Origin: Paenibacillus sp. Root444D2
GTDB lineage: Bacteria > Bacillota > Bacilli > Paenibacillales > NBRC-103111
DNA: 64,000 nt
Assembly (NCBI RefSeq): GCF_001426375.1
Contig: NZ_LMEO01000023.1
Coordinates: 271,797-335,796, forward strand
Reading direction: 5' to 3'
Made by a program: the position numbers and the translations under genes. The notes below the pieces were generated by a model, which was not told where the DNA came from, made no database searches, and worked only from the letters and a program-made list of their open reading frames with translations. Numbering within the stretch: position 1 is the stretch's first letter; the number at the start of each line of letters is the position of its first letter. This document shows positions 1-9,400 of the stretch, in pieces.

Positions 1-90
1 CATTTCGGAACTGACCATTATGCCTTCAAGGCAAGCGCAGCGGTTCAAATAAAGCGACGTCCATCACATGTACCATTGCCCAACCTATAA
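1..90 (+). CDS. possible 3' end of a truncated upstream gene
   Basis: The first 90 bases stay open in frame 1 and end in TAA at 88-90, immediately before a terminator-like hairpin. The 29 residues visible (ending in PLPNL) do not let me name a family. Frame 2 is also open, to a TAA at 50-52, so the reading frame is not certain. The position of the hairpin favours frame 1. The start lies outside the window. Confidence 0.25.
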   Translation, partial: HFGTDHYAFKASAAVQIKRRPSHVPLPNL

Positions 91-125
91 GAGCTCAAGC
101 GAGTTAACGCTTGGGCTTTTGTTTT
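91..125 (+). terminator. rho-independent terminator
   Basis: GCTCAAGCG and CGCTTGGGC form a stem around a short AGTTAA loop, followed by TTTTGTTTTT. It would end whatever gene enters the window from the left. Confidence 0.55.
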
Positions 126-278
126 TCGAAAGAAATCAATGATTTTATTAAGAATTTCCATGAAGATTTTGCAACGATTCGAAGGGAATTTATTATGCAC
201 CAATTCATGTTTAGGGAAAACCAAATATACGAATTAAACCCACAAGAGATGTGGGCAAGGTGGGAGATTCTGTCGTGA
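108..278 (+). pseudogene. truncated DUF2087-like domain fragment
   Basis: The frame ending at TGA 276-278 encodes about 49 residues containing FHEDFATIRREFIMH, then ENQIYEL and MWARWEIL. The pattern H-x-D-(F/Y)-A-T-(L/I)-R-R-E, followed by a few residues and a Y-x-L strand, is what I know from DUF2087 C-terminal domains of small transcriptional regulators. There is no start codon or ribosome binding site: upstream the frame runs into the terminator and a stop at 105-107. I read it as the 3' remnant of a gene whose 5' part was lost. Family assignment is from memory of the motif only. Confidence 0.45.
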
Positions 279-324
279 CGACTATAGTCACCCTAGGGGT
301 GGTTCACGGCGCTTGGACAAGTAA

Positions 325-489
325 TCCGTGTTGACGAAATTAAGGGGCGAGCCTAAAAATGCTAAACCCCAGTTAGAACATCTACTCGGCTAATCATCTT
401 GTGAATCAAATCCCAAAGGATTCCTAGTTGTGTACGATATATTGGAACGGCACCTGGAGGCAGTAAAGGCGTTCATCGCGTGCTTTTAA
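325..489 (+). pseudogene. decayed coding-like stretch
   Basis: One frame gives a coding-like peptide (LTKLRGEPKNAKPQLEHLLG), then a stop at 391-393, then 31 more codons (ending in LEAVKAFIACF) to a TAA at 487-489. The composition looks protein-like but no family is recognised and an internal stop interrupts it. It may be decayed sequence from the same lost locus as the fragment before it. Otherwise 279-521 holds nothing I can identify. Confidence 0.2.
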
Positions 490-521
490 CAAAATAATGT
501 TGGAATCCTGGAGGGAACGAA

Positions 522-716
522 TCATTTTATATACTTAGTAACAAATTTAGTGATTAATAGGGATGGCAGAAATAAAGCTACCATAAAAATAAGTAGCAAT
601 ACATTAATAAAGGGCGATATCCCTCCATCGAAAAAGAAAGTATATGTCCACTTAAAACCGGTGAACAACAGAAAATATGTGAGTATAAAGAAAATGGTTA
701 ATAGGATTTTTCTCAT
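522..716 (-). CDS. small two-helix membrane protein
   Basis: A 64-residue hydrophobic protein with two predicted membrane helices, residues about 3-22 (ILLTIFFILTYFLLF) and 36-56, separated by a short aromatic loop and ending in a basic tail. I chose the ATG at 716 (MRKILL) because GGGTGG lies about nine bases upstream; a GTG at 731 would be in frame but sits on top of that site. The gene begins about 35 bases after the stop of the lipoprotein gene at 752-1174 and is probably cotranscribed with it. I do not recognise a family. Both products would sit at the membrane, which suggests a common but unknown job. Confidence 0.6.
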   Translation of the reverse strand: MRKILLTIFFILTYFLLFTGFKWTYTFFFDGGISPFINVLLLIFMVALFLPSLLITKFVTKYIK

Positions 717-751
717 GTTTCTTAAGACCACCCTTTTGTTTGCTGCTTAAT

Positions 752-1174
752 TTAAGGCTGCTCCATTTGATAATCAACGGTATTATCATTTAAGTACATT
801 TCAATTTTTTCGGGTGGGGAATCTAACGTAATTATGAAAAGGGACTCTGTTTTCATGTACTGCTCGTCAGGGGCCATTTTATCTTTCAAATATATAGATA
901 GAGTGCCATCTTTGAGGTCCAGTCTAATTGTTCTATAGTCGTAGCTAAGGTCTTTTTTGGAGTAAATAAGGTAACGTATCTTCTCTGCTTGATCCTTATT
1001 TTCATTCATTTTCTTTAAGTAAATACCGTTTTCTTGTGATTTAGTTTGCACCCATGTTTGTAGATTTGTATCAAGATCAGATCTTTCAACGTTCTTGGAA
1101 TTTATTTGTTCATTTGAACATCCAATCAATAGTAAGAAACAAATGGAACCTAAGATTCTGATCAAAATAGTCAT
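752..1174 (-). CDS. small lipoprotein, function unknown
   Basis: 140 residues with a type II signal peptide: a hydrophobic stretch ends in the lipobox LLIGC (Cys about residue 19), so the mature protein should be anchored on the outer face of the membrane. The rest is charged and alternates predicted strands (RYLIYSKK, TIRLDLKDGTLSIYLKD, LFIITLDSP), suggesting a small beta-rich fold. The start is supported by AAGGGAGA a few bases upstream. It is the first gene of a two-gene unit with the downstream small membrane protein. No catalytic motif or known domain recognised. Confidence 0.65.
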   Translation of the reverse strand: MTILIRILGSICFLLLIGCSNEQINSKNVERSDLDTNLQTWVQTKSQENGIYLKKMNENKDQAEKIRYLIYSKKDLSYDYRTIRLDLKDGTLSIYLKDKMAPDEQYMKTESLFIITLDSPPEKIEMYLNDNTVDYQMEQP

Positions 1175-1244
1175 AGATTCTCCCTTATGTTAGCCATACG
1201 AGACCGTCGATTCATTTCCATAACTAGTAGGCAGCTTCGTGAAG

Positions 1245-1505
1245 TTAGATGGGCTATATTAGTTAGCAATGTTGTAAAATCTACAACAATTCTCACGCCA
1301 AAAGGCTATTTTGCAGGTTGAAGTTGCAGTTTGTACAACATTTCTAACCCATTTGTCGCGAAATGGCCTGAATGGGGCTAAATTGTTGTACATTATGCAA
1401 CATCGAAGGAGATAGGCGGGATTTTGGCAGAAATTGTTGCACTTTTTACAACATCAATTCAACCGAGAATAAGGATTCATTCATCCGGCAACATCAAGTG
1501 AGAAT
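1245..1505 (+). repeat. hairpin-rich dispersed repeat, copy A
   Basis: About 260 bases that recur, inverted and with many point differences, at about 38470-38731. The core holds four small dyads of the type TTGTTGYA-N5-TRCAACA (about 1270-1288, 1324-1342, 1384-1403 and 1433-1453). The matching blocks include AGATGGGCT at the left, AAAGGCTATTTT, TTGAAGTTGCAGTTTGTACA, and GGATTCATTCATCC at the right. An 81-codon frame runs through it but has no ribosome binding site and is not preserved in the second copy, so it is treated as non-coding. Confidence 0.75.
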
Positions 1506-1564
1506 ATATGAGGATGGATTCCTTAGTGTTCTAGCATATTGTCATACCCATAATTTGTCAACGC

Positions 1565-1610
1565 AATCAAGTAGGCCCATGCAACTGCGCATGTGCCTTT
1601 TTGATTTTGT
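1565..1610 (-). terminator. terminator-like hairpin, degenerate copy of the MFS terminator
   Basis: AGTAGGCCCATGCAACTGCGC followed by ATGTGCCTTTTTGAT aligns with the stronger hairpin at 11082-11127 downstream of the intact MFS gene. It lies downstream of the MFS pseudogene, so the duplicated block includes the old terminator. Confidence 0.4.
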
Positions 1611-1623
1611 CATTTAGTTATAA

Positions 1624-2171
1624 CTATTAAATAAAGCTGCTGACTCAGACTCCTTCAAGACCACAGCCTTCTTTTGCTTCTTTCTGCCAAACTAGAAATA
1701 GTAAATCGCTAGAATAACCAGTTGCAATGCGGCTATAACCAAACAGATATTACTGAAAATAAAGCCAGATGAATAGCTGTATAAGGGGTTCCAGTTTGGA
1801 ATGCCTTGGGATCCAAGATCAACAATTTTACTGTATATGCCAATAGTAATCTCTTGCGAAATAAAGTTGACCATCGCCAGCATACCCATCCCCACGCCGA
1901 CCTGTTTCTTAGGCAGGGTTCTTGAAACCGAGTTGGATAACGCAATGACAATGAAAGATTGCCCGATGTTGCCAAGAATCAGAAATACAGCAATAAACAG
2001 GGGGGATCCTCCAGTAAAAGTGGAGAGTAAAATAAAACAAGCCAGCAGTAGGCTTGAAGCCACATAAACGACGAACGAGTTGCCTTTTAGATCCGCGAGT
2101 CTACCGCCTCTACGTCCAAATACAGCAGAAGCAACAGCTGCAGGGACCATTGCGAAGCCGATCCAAACGGG
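1624..2171 (-). pseudogene. 3' fragment of an MFS drug exporter (paralogue of 11139-12566)
   Basis: The sequence matches the last about 175 codons of the intact exporter at 11139-12566, from the segment PAAVASAVFGRRGG through GNIGQSFIVIA, GVGMGMLAMVNFIS and IPNWNPLYSYSSGF. Compared with the intact gene the fragment has a TAG straight after the final YYF, where the intact one continues with YYVSFGRQ; homology to the intact C-terminal tail (LKESE) continues past that stop. The 5' half, start and operator are missing. At about 2171 the homology stops and switches to the response-regulator fragment. I infer a recombination remnant, not a functional gene. Confidence 0.85.
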
Positions 2172-2314
2172 ATGACGTCCGGCTGAAGCTTCGGCATTTG
2201 CTCAATAGCCTCTCCGCATTCCGAAACGAGCCGAACACGCCAGGAATATCCCGATAGCATTCGCTGAAGTTGGTATAGCGCCAGCGATTCGTCATCCACC
2301 AACATGAGCTTCAT
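2172..2314 (-). pseudogene. 5' fragment of a response regulator (paralogue of 9678-10892)
   Basis: About 48 codons starting at ATG 2314 (MKLMLVDDESLALYQLQ) and including MLSGYS and LQPDVI align with the receiver domain start of the intact regulator (MKIILVDDEVLVLNQIR, MLSGYS, LQPDVI). The acidic pair DD and following E are kept, but the fragment ends just before the phosphoacceptor aspartate, where the sequence changes into the MFS fragment. Protein differences from the intact regulator (for example SWRVRLVSECGEAIEQ) show this is a diverged paralogue, not a recent copy. Confidence 0.8.
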
Positions 2315-2641
2315 GTATTTCACAATCGAAATATATACGTAGATGACGGTGTGGGTTATTTTCACGCAATCGTACGCCTCTATTTTCCAAACAGCCTATC
2401 GTTTAAACCATGGAAGGTACGCAACCTGCCGCAAAGGCAGTCGGAACTTGTAGAGATTTTGTATAGTTCCTTTTGTTATGATCATGGATGTCGAATGGAC
2501 ATGGATTTTATCGAGATATAGGACAGGAGTGGGACGAGAATAAGAACGATCGTTTACTGATGCAGGTACAACATCCGTACCGGATTACCGACGTAAGAAG
2601 CAAAATAACTCAAGCGAGAGCAGGGTAGGAGTGAACAAAAG
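2315..2641. other. upstream region of the SLH gene
   Basis: About 330 bases without a gene. It contains a small GCCG...GGC dyad near 2430 and AT-rich stretches around 2460-2480 that could hold the promoter of the SLH gene, but I cannot fix a -35/-10 pair. The only clear signal is the ribosome binding site AGGGTAGGAG at about 2622-2632. Confidence 0.4.
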
Positions 2642-5600
2642 ATGAAATTAAAAAATCAAAGAATGTTATCTGTTCTAATGGCAATCGTTATGGTATTAAC
2701 GATGATGCCTTTTCATCCGTTAGAAGTAGGAGCAGCGGTAACACCAACACTTGATCTCGGTACTCCGGTTAGATCATCCGCAACAAACTATCAGCTGTCA
2801 AATGCTGCATTTGGAAGTACGGGTGTCGTTGATACAGACGGCGGATACTTTAAAGTAGCTGTAAATAATGGCTCAACTGCAGTTGGGACTGTTCCAAACA
2901 GTATTACCGAGTTGACTAATGGCATAACCATTAGCGGCATTGTTACTGACCAATCTACATCTACAAATAGAGTGTTCAATTTTTCAGGCGCTGCTACTTA
3001 TGAAGACATTCGAGCTGCGATTCGAAATATGACATTTACACAAGCTGCAGGGCAAACCCAAAGTGTCACAGTCAATGTAACGCCAGGGGCGCCATTGTCC
3101 AATGGAAAAACATCTGTGCGTACCTACAATGGACGCTATTTTGCATATGTGGCAAGACAGACTACCATGACTTTTTATGATGCTGTGACTACTGCAACGA
3201 ACAATAATGGACATCTCGTAGAGCCAGCAGCAGGCGATGCTGGTGCTGGAGAAATGTTGGCGATTGCCAGTATGTTTAAAGAATTTAAGAGTTCCTTTAT
3301 GACAATTTCAGGAACCCAGTGGAACTTTATAAGCTTTATTGGCGCTACTAAAACTACATCACCTAGTTGGAGCACTTCTAATAATGATAGTCTGACACAT
3401 TATGTATCGAACATCGGTCAGCATACAAATCTTGAGACCTCGAATTATAATGTGCCTAATGGACCCATCACCCATATTACACTTCTGCTAGACACCAATA
3501 ATACTAAAGTAGGTTACTTAGGCGTAACTGATGTACACGGTAGCGGTACATTTAAAGATCCAGGAGTTATTGTTGAGTATAATCCCGGATTCATTACCAA
3601 CATCACGGCCACCAAAGATGTTCCGATTTTTTCGGGCGGCGGGATCGCTAGTGTAACAGCAGCCGTTTATAAGAGTGTAACAGCTTCTGTATATAACGGC
3701 TCCAGTACCATAACGGCAACCCCTCGTGATGTAAATACGGTTATGACTGTTACACATGCAAACGGGGACCCCGTTACAGGACTTAGAGCATTTGACCAAA
3801 GCGGCAATGAAATTACTGCCGGTGTAAACGGTTGGTATCCAAGCAATGGAAGCCCGATTATATTTCTGCCTTTATTGCCGGGTGGAAAATACAAAGTAGC
3901 TGCTACATCGACATTCGATGCAAGTACAGTAACTCCAAGTACGGCTTCTGAGACACAAAGTATTACATTGCCAACAGTAGGCGATAACCTTACAACAGGA
4001 CTCGACCCTGCAAATGCCGGTAAAACATCCATTACCGTAAAGCCATCCTCAACTTTGGCTAAATATGCTGTAGCCGATGAGAATGGCAATGTGGTAAGTA
4101 GTTGGAAAACAGGCACAGGTTCAGATTTAACTTTTGATAACCTTAACCCAGGTACCAAATATCAAATTGTGACGGTACCCGCCGATACGACCGATCCGCT
4201 TCCTACAGCAGGCGTAAGTGGCACACCAGTTACAACGCCAGTAAACATATCTGCCGGAATGATGTATGAAGATACAAAATATCCTACACAAGCAACAATC
4301 ACTGTGGCTGGCGTTACAGGCATCGTAAATCCATATACGGGCAAATACGCTGTCAACGATGTACCGGTAGGAGTGTATCCAGCAAGTATTACGATTACGA
4401 ACCCTGACAACGCATCACTTAACGCAACATTTACGGCTACGGCTACCGTAGATGACAAAGGAAATGTCACCTTTGGACCATTTACGCCAATTGTCGGAAC
4501 ACCTGCGGGAATGAGCGTTACAAGCGATGAAAAGGGAAACATTATTGTGCATCCTTCTACTGCTGTTTCAAAGGTAGCCAGTGATATGACAGCTGCTATC
4601 CATACGAATACTTTAGAGGCTTTACAAGCAGCACATGATGAATTTACGGCTCTCACTCCGGAAGAACAATTGCAAATAAGCAGAACAACGGTAGAGAATG
4701 TATCCAATGCGATATTAAATTTGCTGCAGGCTTCATTAAAGATTAGCAGTGCCGTAAGCGGTGTTGCAAACCCTGCTGCCACAAGAAATCAATTGGATAA
4801 TCAAAAGGGTATGCTGCTCACGCCTGCAGAAATTGCTCAAGTACTGAACGGTCAATCTTTGAATGTCACTCTTAATCTGAATGCGACGGATGTGTCTACT
4901 AGCACAACTCCAGGAGTATCAGCTGACAAGAGCTTAATTGAAGCCCGCGTTGCCTCAAGTGCGGCTATCATTGGCTTTATGTATGATATTAACATTACCA
5001 AAAAAGTGGATGAACTAAACAGCAGTGGCGCAGTGATTACTCCAGGCACACCACAGCTTGTACCTGTAGTATCGTTACCGATTAGTATTACACTACCTAT
5101 TCCGACAAACTTGTTGGGATATAAGTATTTCGCTATTGTGAGAGTTCATAATGGCGTTGCGGAATTCATACCAGCCTCTGTCAATGGAACAACCGTAACG
5201 TTCTCCTCAACCAAGTTTTCGACTTATGCTTTGGTTTACTCCAACCAAATGATATTTGCGGATAACTTGCCGGGTACAGGACCTTCACAGCCATCAACGG
5301 ATGGAGGAAGCGGAGGCGGAGGCTTCGTCAGCCCCACCATCACGATTGATAGTGTGACAGGTGGAAAAGTAACCGTAGACAATAATAAAGTTACATCCGG
5401 TACCAAAGTGACCATTACTGTCACTCCTGATACTGGATATTCATTGGACAAGCTAACGATTACAGATGATAAAGGCAATGCAATCAACTATACAGACAAC
5501 GGTGACGGTACTTACACGTATGTCCAACCGAGCGGCACAGTTAAGATTAACGCAACGTTTAAAGCTTTAGACAAGGCGCCAACGTCGGCTGCCGATACGG

Positions 5601-6238
5601 GAGTATTCAAGTTGCTCAATACGAAGGATCATTTTGTATACTTAAACGGTTATGAAGATGGAACCTTTAGGTCTAACGCCTCAGTAACCCGTGCTGAAGT
5701 CGCTCAGATGTTTTATAATCTTCTAAAAAATCAGGATGTAAATACTACTGGAACGCACTTTGCTGATGTACCTGAGAAAGCTTGGTATGCAAAAGCTGTG
5801 AACACCTTAGCTAGCCTTGGTATTATTAACGGCTATAAAGATGGCTCTTTCGCACCTAATAAGGCTATCACTCGCGCAGAGTTTACAATCATTGCAGTAA
5901 ACTTTTCGAATAAAGCTGCAGGCAAGAAGAACTTTACAGATGTATCTAATACCCATTGGGCATATGCCAGCATAGCAACTTCAGCGGAATACGGCTGGGT
6001 AAACGGTTATCCGGACGGTGCTTTTGAACCGGATAAGACCATCACTCGTGCAGAGACAGCTACGATTGCAAACAGAATGCTTAATCGTCAGCCTGACAAG
6101 AAAGCCATCGATGCGTCCACCAGTATCAAAGTTTTCAAAGACCTTTCAAATGGCTACTGGGCATACTATGACATTATGGAAGCAACCAATGCCCATCAAT
6201 ACGAGAAATCAAACGGTATGGAAATTTGGGTACCGTAA
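2642..6238 (+). CDS. SLH-domain surface protein
   Basis: 1198 residues, secreted and probably wall-attached. An N-terminal signal peptide (basic MKLKNQR, then a hydrophobic core, cleavage after VGA or AAV near residue 32) leads to about 900 residues of beta-rich, Thr/Asn-rich sequence with no active site that I recognise. A short Gly/Ser linker (GGSGGGGF, about residue 893) precedes a bacterial repeat-type domain (TITIDSVTGGKVTV to TVKINATF). Three SLH domains follow, each with a TRAE motif, at about residues 1015, 1075 and 1134; a partial fourth-like segment (FKDLSNGYWAYYDI) closes the protein. SLH domains bind pyruvylated secondary wall polymer. It stands alone: the fragmentary response regulator lies upstream and a strong terminator downstream. 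Confidence 0.88.
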   Translation: MKLKNQRMLSVLMAIVMVLTMMPFHPLEVGAAVTPTLDLGTPVRSSATNYQLSNAAFGSTGVVDTDGGYFKVAVNNGSTAVGTVPNSITELTNGITISGIVTDQSTSTNRVFNFSGAATYEDIRAAIRNMTFTQAAGQTQSVTVNVTPGAPLSNGKTSVRTYNGRYFAYVARQTTMTFYDAVTTATNNNGHLVEPAAGDAGAGEMLAIASMFKEFKSSFMTISGTQWNFISFIGATKTTSPSWSTSNNDSLTHYVSNIGQHTNLETSNYNVPNGPITHITLLLDTNNTKVGYLGVTDVHGSGTFKDPGVIVEYNPGFITNITATKDVPIFSGGGIASVTAAVYKSVTASVYNGSSTITATPRDVNTVMTVTHANGDPVTGLRAFDQSGNEITAGVNGWYPSNGSPIIFLPLLPGGKYKVAATSTFDASTVTPSTASETQSITLPTVGDNLTTGLDPANAGKTSITVKPSSTLAKYAVADENGNVVSSWKTGTGSDLTFDNLNPGTKYQIVTVPADTTDPLPTAGVSGTPVTTPVNISAGMMYEDTKYPTQATITVAGVTGIVNPYTGKYAVNDVPVGVYPASITITNPDNASLNATFTATATVDDKGNVTFGPFTPIVGTPAGMSVTSDEKGNIIVHPSTAVSKVASDMTAAIHTNTLEALQAAHDEFTALTPEEQLQISRTTVENVSNAILNLLQASLKISSAVSGVANPAATRNQLDNQKGMLLTPAEIAQVLNGQSLNVTLNLNATDVSTSTTPGVSADKSLIEARVASSAAIIGFMYDINITKKVDELNSSGAVITPGTPQLVPVVSLPISITLPIPTNLLGYKYFAIVRVHNGVAEFIPASVNGTTVTFSSTKFSTYALVYSNQMIFADNLPGTGPSQPSTDGGSGGGGFVSPTITIDSVTGGKVTVDNNKVTSGTKVTITVTPDTGYSLDKLTITDDKGNAINYTDNGDGTYTYVQPSGTVKINATFKALDKAPTSAADTGVFKLLNTKDHFVYLNGYEDGTFRSNASVTRAEVAQMFYNLLKNQDVNTTGTHFADVPEKAWYAKAVNTLASLGIINGYKDGSFAPNKAITRAEFTIIAVNFSNKAAGKKNFTDVSNTHWAYASIATSAEYGWVNGYPDGAFEPDKTITRAETATIANRMLNRQPDKKAIDASTSIKVFKDLSNGYWAYYDIMEATNAHQYEKSNGMEIWVP

Positions 6239-6271
6239 CAAAACGCCATTGATTAAATAAGTTCAAAACGA

Positions 6272-6312
6272 GAAAGCCCGCCAATGTTTCGTATATTGGC
6301 GGGCTTTCTTTA
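6272..6312 (+). terminator. rho-independent terminator of the SLH gene
   Basis: GAAAGCCCGCCAAT pairs perfectly with ATTGGCGGGCTTTC across a nine-base loop, followed by TTTA. Confidence 0.92.
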
Positions 6313-6381
6313 CATTCCAGACTTTATTATCTGATTACGGCACAAGGAATTGACGCAGTTCTTGTCGAAAATATGAACTCC

Positions 6382-6428
6382 AGCATTTGCAAGCAGATGG
6401 TGGAGTTGCTCGGCGAAACGTTGGGAGT
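6382..6428 (+). pseudogene. 47-bp remnant of a histidine kinase ATP-binding domain
   Basis: AGCATTTGCAAGCAGATGG and the bases to 6428 encode SICKQMVELLGETLG, which aligns with GICKQLVELHGETLE (8318-8366) near the end of the first HATPase module of the kinase that starts directly downstream. The remnant is in frame with that kinase, so a naive start at 6373 would wrongly include it. It is the third paralogous scrap flanking the SLH gene. Confidence 0.7.
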
Positions 6429-6438
6429 GAGCTTCTTT

Positions 6439-9400
6439 ATGATATGGATAAAAAACAAAAACGCCCTGAAATATGCGGCCACGTTCATCCTGTTTCTTTT
6501 CATACTTCTCGGCATCCGGTGGTTTTGGTCCGGTTTTTTTCTTACGCCTGAACATCCTCGAGCGGTTCAAGGTGTGCTCGATCTGCGTGGCTGGGACTTC
6601 GCGAAATCCCATTCCATTACGCTGAAAGGCGAGTGGGAGTTTTATCCGGAAGCGTTCATCACGCATGAAGACAAGGGCCGGGAATATCCTGGCAAGCGTT
6701 ACATACAGGTTCCGGGAGATTGGCGAAGCGCTTTGCCGCCCGGGTCAAAGTCATCTTTCGGATACGGGACGTACCGACTGCGCATTCTTGTCAGTCCTTT
6801 TCTGCAGCAGTCTTTCGAATTCTGGATTCAGGAAATTCAAGCCTCTTCAACTGTTGAATTCAACGGTCAGTTAGCAGGAGTCGGCCAACCGACTGAGCAA
6901 GCGAAAACGTATACGCCCCGCCGGATTTCTTATACCCCGCTCTATAAGGCGAACGGAGTGAGTGAGATCGAGCTGCTTGTACGCGTTGCGAATTTCGAAA
7001 ATCCGTTAAATGGCGGCATTGTCAGGGACATCCGCTTCGGGTCGGATGCGGCCATCAATACCGAACGCTGGAGCTCCATTGGCTTTCAGGTTGTGACATT
7101 CATGATACTGATGTTGCATGGCTTGTACGCCTTAATGCTATACGTGTTCAATCGGCAAAAATCGTTTCTTATCTTCTTCATGCTGCTTCTGGTCTCCGGT
7201 CTTTCGATTATGTCCGATAACGACAGCCTGCTGTTTGTATCCATGCCATTCATCAGCTATGCATGGGCGCTGAAAATCAAGTTGCTCTCGTACACGTCGG
7301 TCCCCTTTTTTTTCCTGCTGATGGTTGCAATATTTGCCAAGCTCCGAACTAACACGGTTTTGTTTCGTGCGTACGCCGTCGTTTTCGTGCTTTATTCGGT
7401 GTTTGTGGTGGTCATGCCGCCGCCGCTCATTTACTATTCGATCGAAATTAAAATATTCAGGCTGCTCTATTGGTTCCCATTGGCTTGGGTCATCTATCTG
7501 ATCTGCAAAATGATAGCCAGAAAACAGCCTGGTGCCGCCTTTCTGCTGCTTGCCGCTACGAGTATATTATCCAGCTCCGCATGGGGATTGCTTAATCCTC
7601 GCTCGGTAATAACGAACGTCTACTACCCGTTTGACGTGCTGGCGGCTATCGTTAGTTTTTCCGCTTACTGGTTTAAACAGTACTTCCGCAATTCTGAAGA
7701 AAACGCTAAGCTGAACGAGCAGTTAAAGATGGCAGACAAATTGAAGGACGATTTCCTGGCCAACACATCGCATGAATTGCGCAATCCGCTGCACGGGATA
7801 CTGAATATGGCGCAAACGGTACTTGATAGCGAAAAACATGCGCTGAGCGATAAGAGCGCCAAAAATTTGGAGTTGATGATCATCGTCGGCCGGCGCATGT
7901 CGTTTATGTTAAATGACCTGCTCGATTTGACGCGTCTCAAGGAGGGTATTGTCCGCCTGCATCTGCAAAGTGTTCAGTTGCAAGCGGTCGCTTCCGGTGT
8001 ATTCGACATGGTTCGTTTCATGACCGAAGGTAAACCGATCCGGCTCGTCAGCGAGATCCCGAACGAGTTTCCTCCTGTGATGGCCGACGAAAACCGGTTC
8101 GTTCAAATTATGTTCAATCTGGTACACAATGCGGTCAAATTTACTAACGAAGGGACAATCATCATCCGGGCGGCCGTTAAGGGCGGGAAAGCGTACATTA
8201 GCGTTGCGGATACAGGCGTAGGCATGGACGCGGAAACGCTGCAAAGAATCTTTAAGCCCTACGAGCAAGGCGACACCGGCATGACGGCGGCTCCAGGCGG
8301 CGGCATCGGACTCGGGCTTGGCATTTGCAAGCAGCTCGTAGAGCTGCATGGCGAAACGTTAGAGGTCATCTCTGCCCCCGGCGCAGGCACAGTATTCACG
8401 TTTTCATTGGCGCTGTCCGATTCACTTTTCGTTCAACCGGAAATGGAAGCTGCGTCGATTCTATTGCCTGCTTATATGGAAACAGGCGCTGCCGGCTCGA
8501 ACATTCAATACGGTGAAGATACGGAGACGCCAAGTTCCAGATCTACGGATAGACCGATCGTATTGGCTGTGGACGATGATCCGTTTAACCTGAAAGTATT
8601 GGAGGACATTTTAACTGCGAAAAGCTTCGATATCGTAGCGGTTACGAGCGGCAAAGAAGCGTTGTCTCAACTAAATTCGAGAGTGTGGGATCTGGTTATT
8701 ACCGACGTCATGATGCCTCACATGTCGGGATATGAGTTAACGCACGCGATCCGCGAGCGCTATTCGAGCTCAGAACTGCCCATTCTGCTTCTGACCGCAC
8801 GCAACAATTCTGAAGATATTGCCGCGGGATTTTTGGCAGGCGCCAACGATTACGTTGTAAAACCTGCGGAAACGATGGAGTTGATAGCCCGGGTGAGGGC
8901 ATTAACCGATGTGCACCGTTCGATGCGCGAACGGCTGCGTATGGAAGCGGCATGGCTGCAAGCGCAAATACAGCCGCATTTTTTATTCAACGCGCTCAAC
9001 GCGATAGCGGCGCTCAGCGACATCAATCTGAACAGAATGCGCCTTCTGCTGGACGAATTCGGAAATTATTTGCGATCCAGCTTCAACTTTCAAAATTCCG
9101 AGCAGCTTGTTCCGCTTGAACAGGAGCTTGCTCTCGTCCGTTCCTATTTGTATATCGAGAATGAACGTTTCAACGGCAATTTGGATATTGTATGGGAAAT
9201 TGATGTGGGCATGAGGCTGAAGATTCCTCCGCTTTCCATCCAGCCTCTCGTGGAAAACGCAGTACGGCACGGTATAACGAGGCGTTCGTCGGGAGGAAAG
9301 ATCCTTATTCAAATCACCGAATATGAAGACCGTTCAGAAGCAACCATTACCGATAACGGTGTTGGAATGGATGAAGAAACGGTGAAAGGATTATTGCGCA

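Noticed and set aside
1372..1617. 81-codon frame on the plus strand
   Set aside because: It lies across the hairpin-rich repeat, has no ribosome binding site, and the frame is not kept in the second repeat copy.
6373..6438. Upstream in-frame extension of the hybrid kinase
   Set aside because: These codons match an internal kinase segment (8318-8366) and lack a ribosome binding site; the ATG at 6439 has one.
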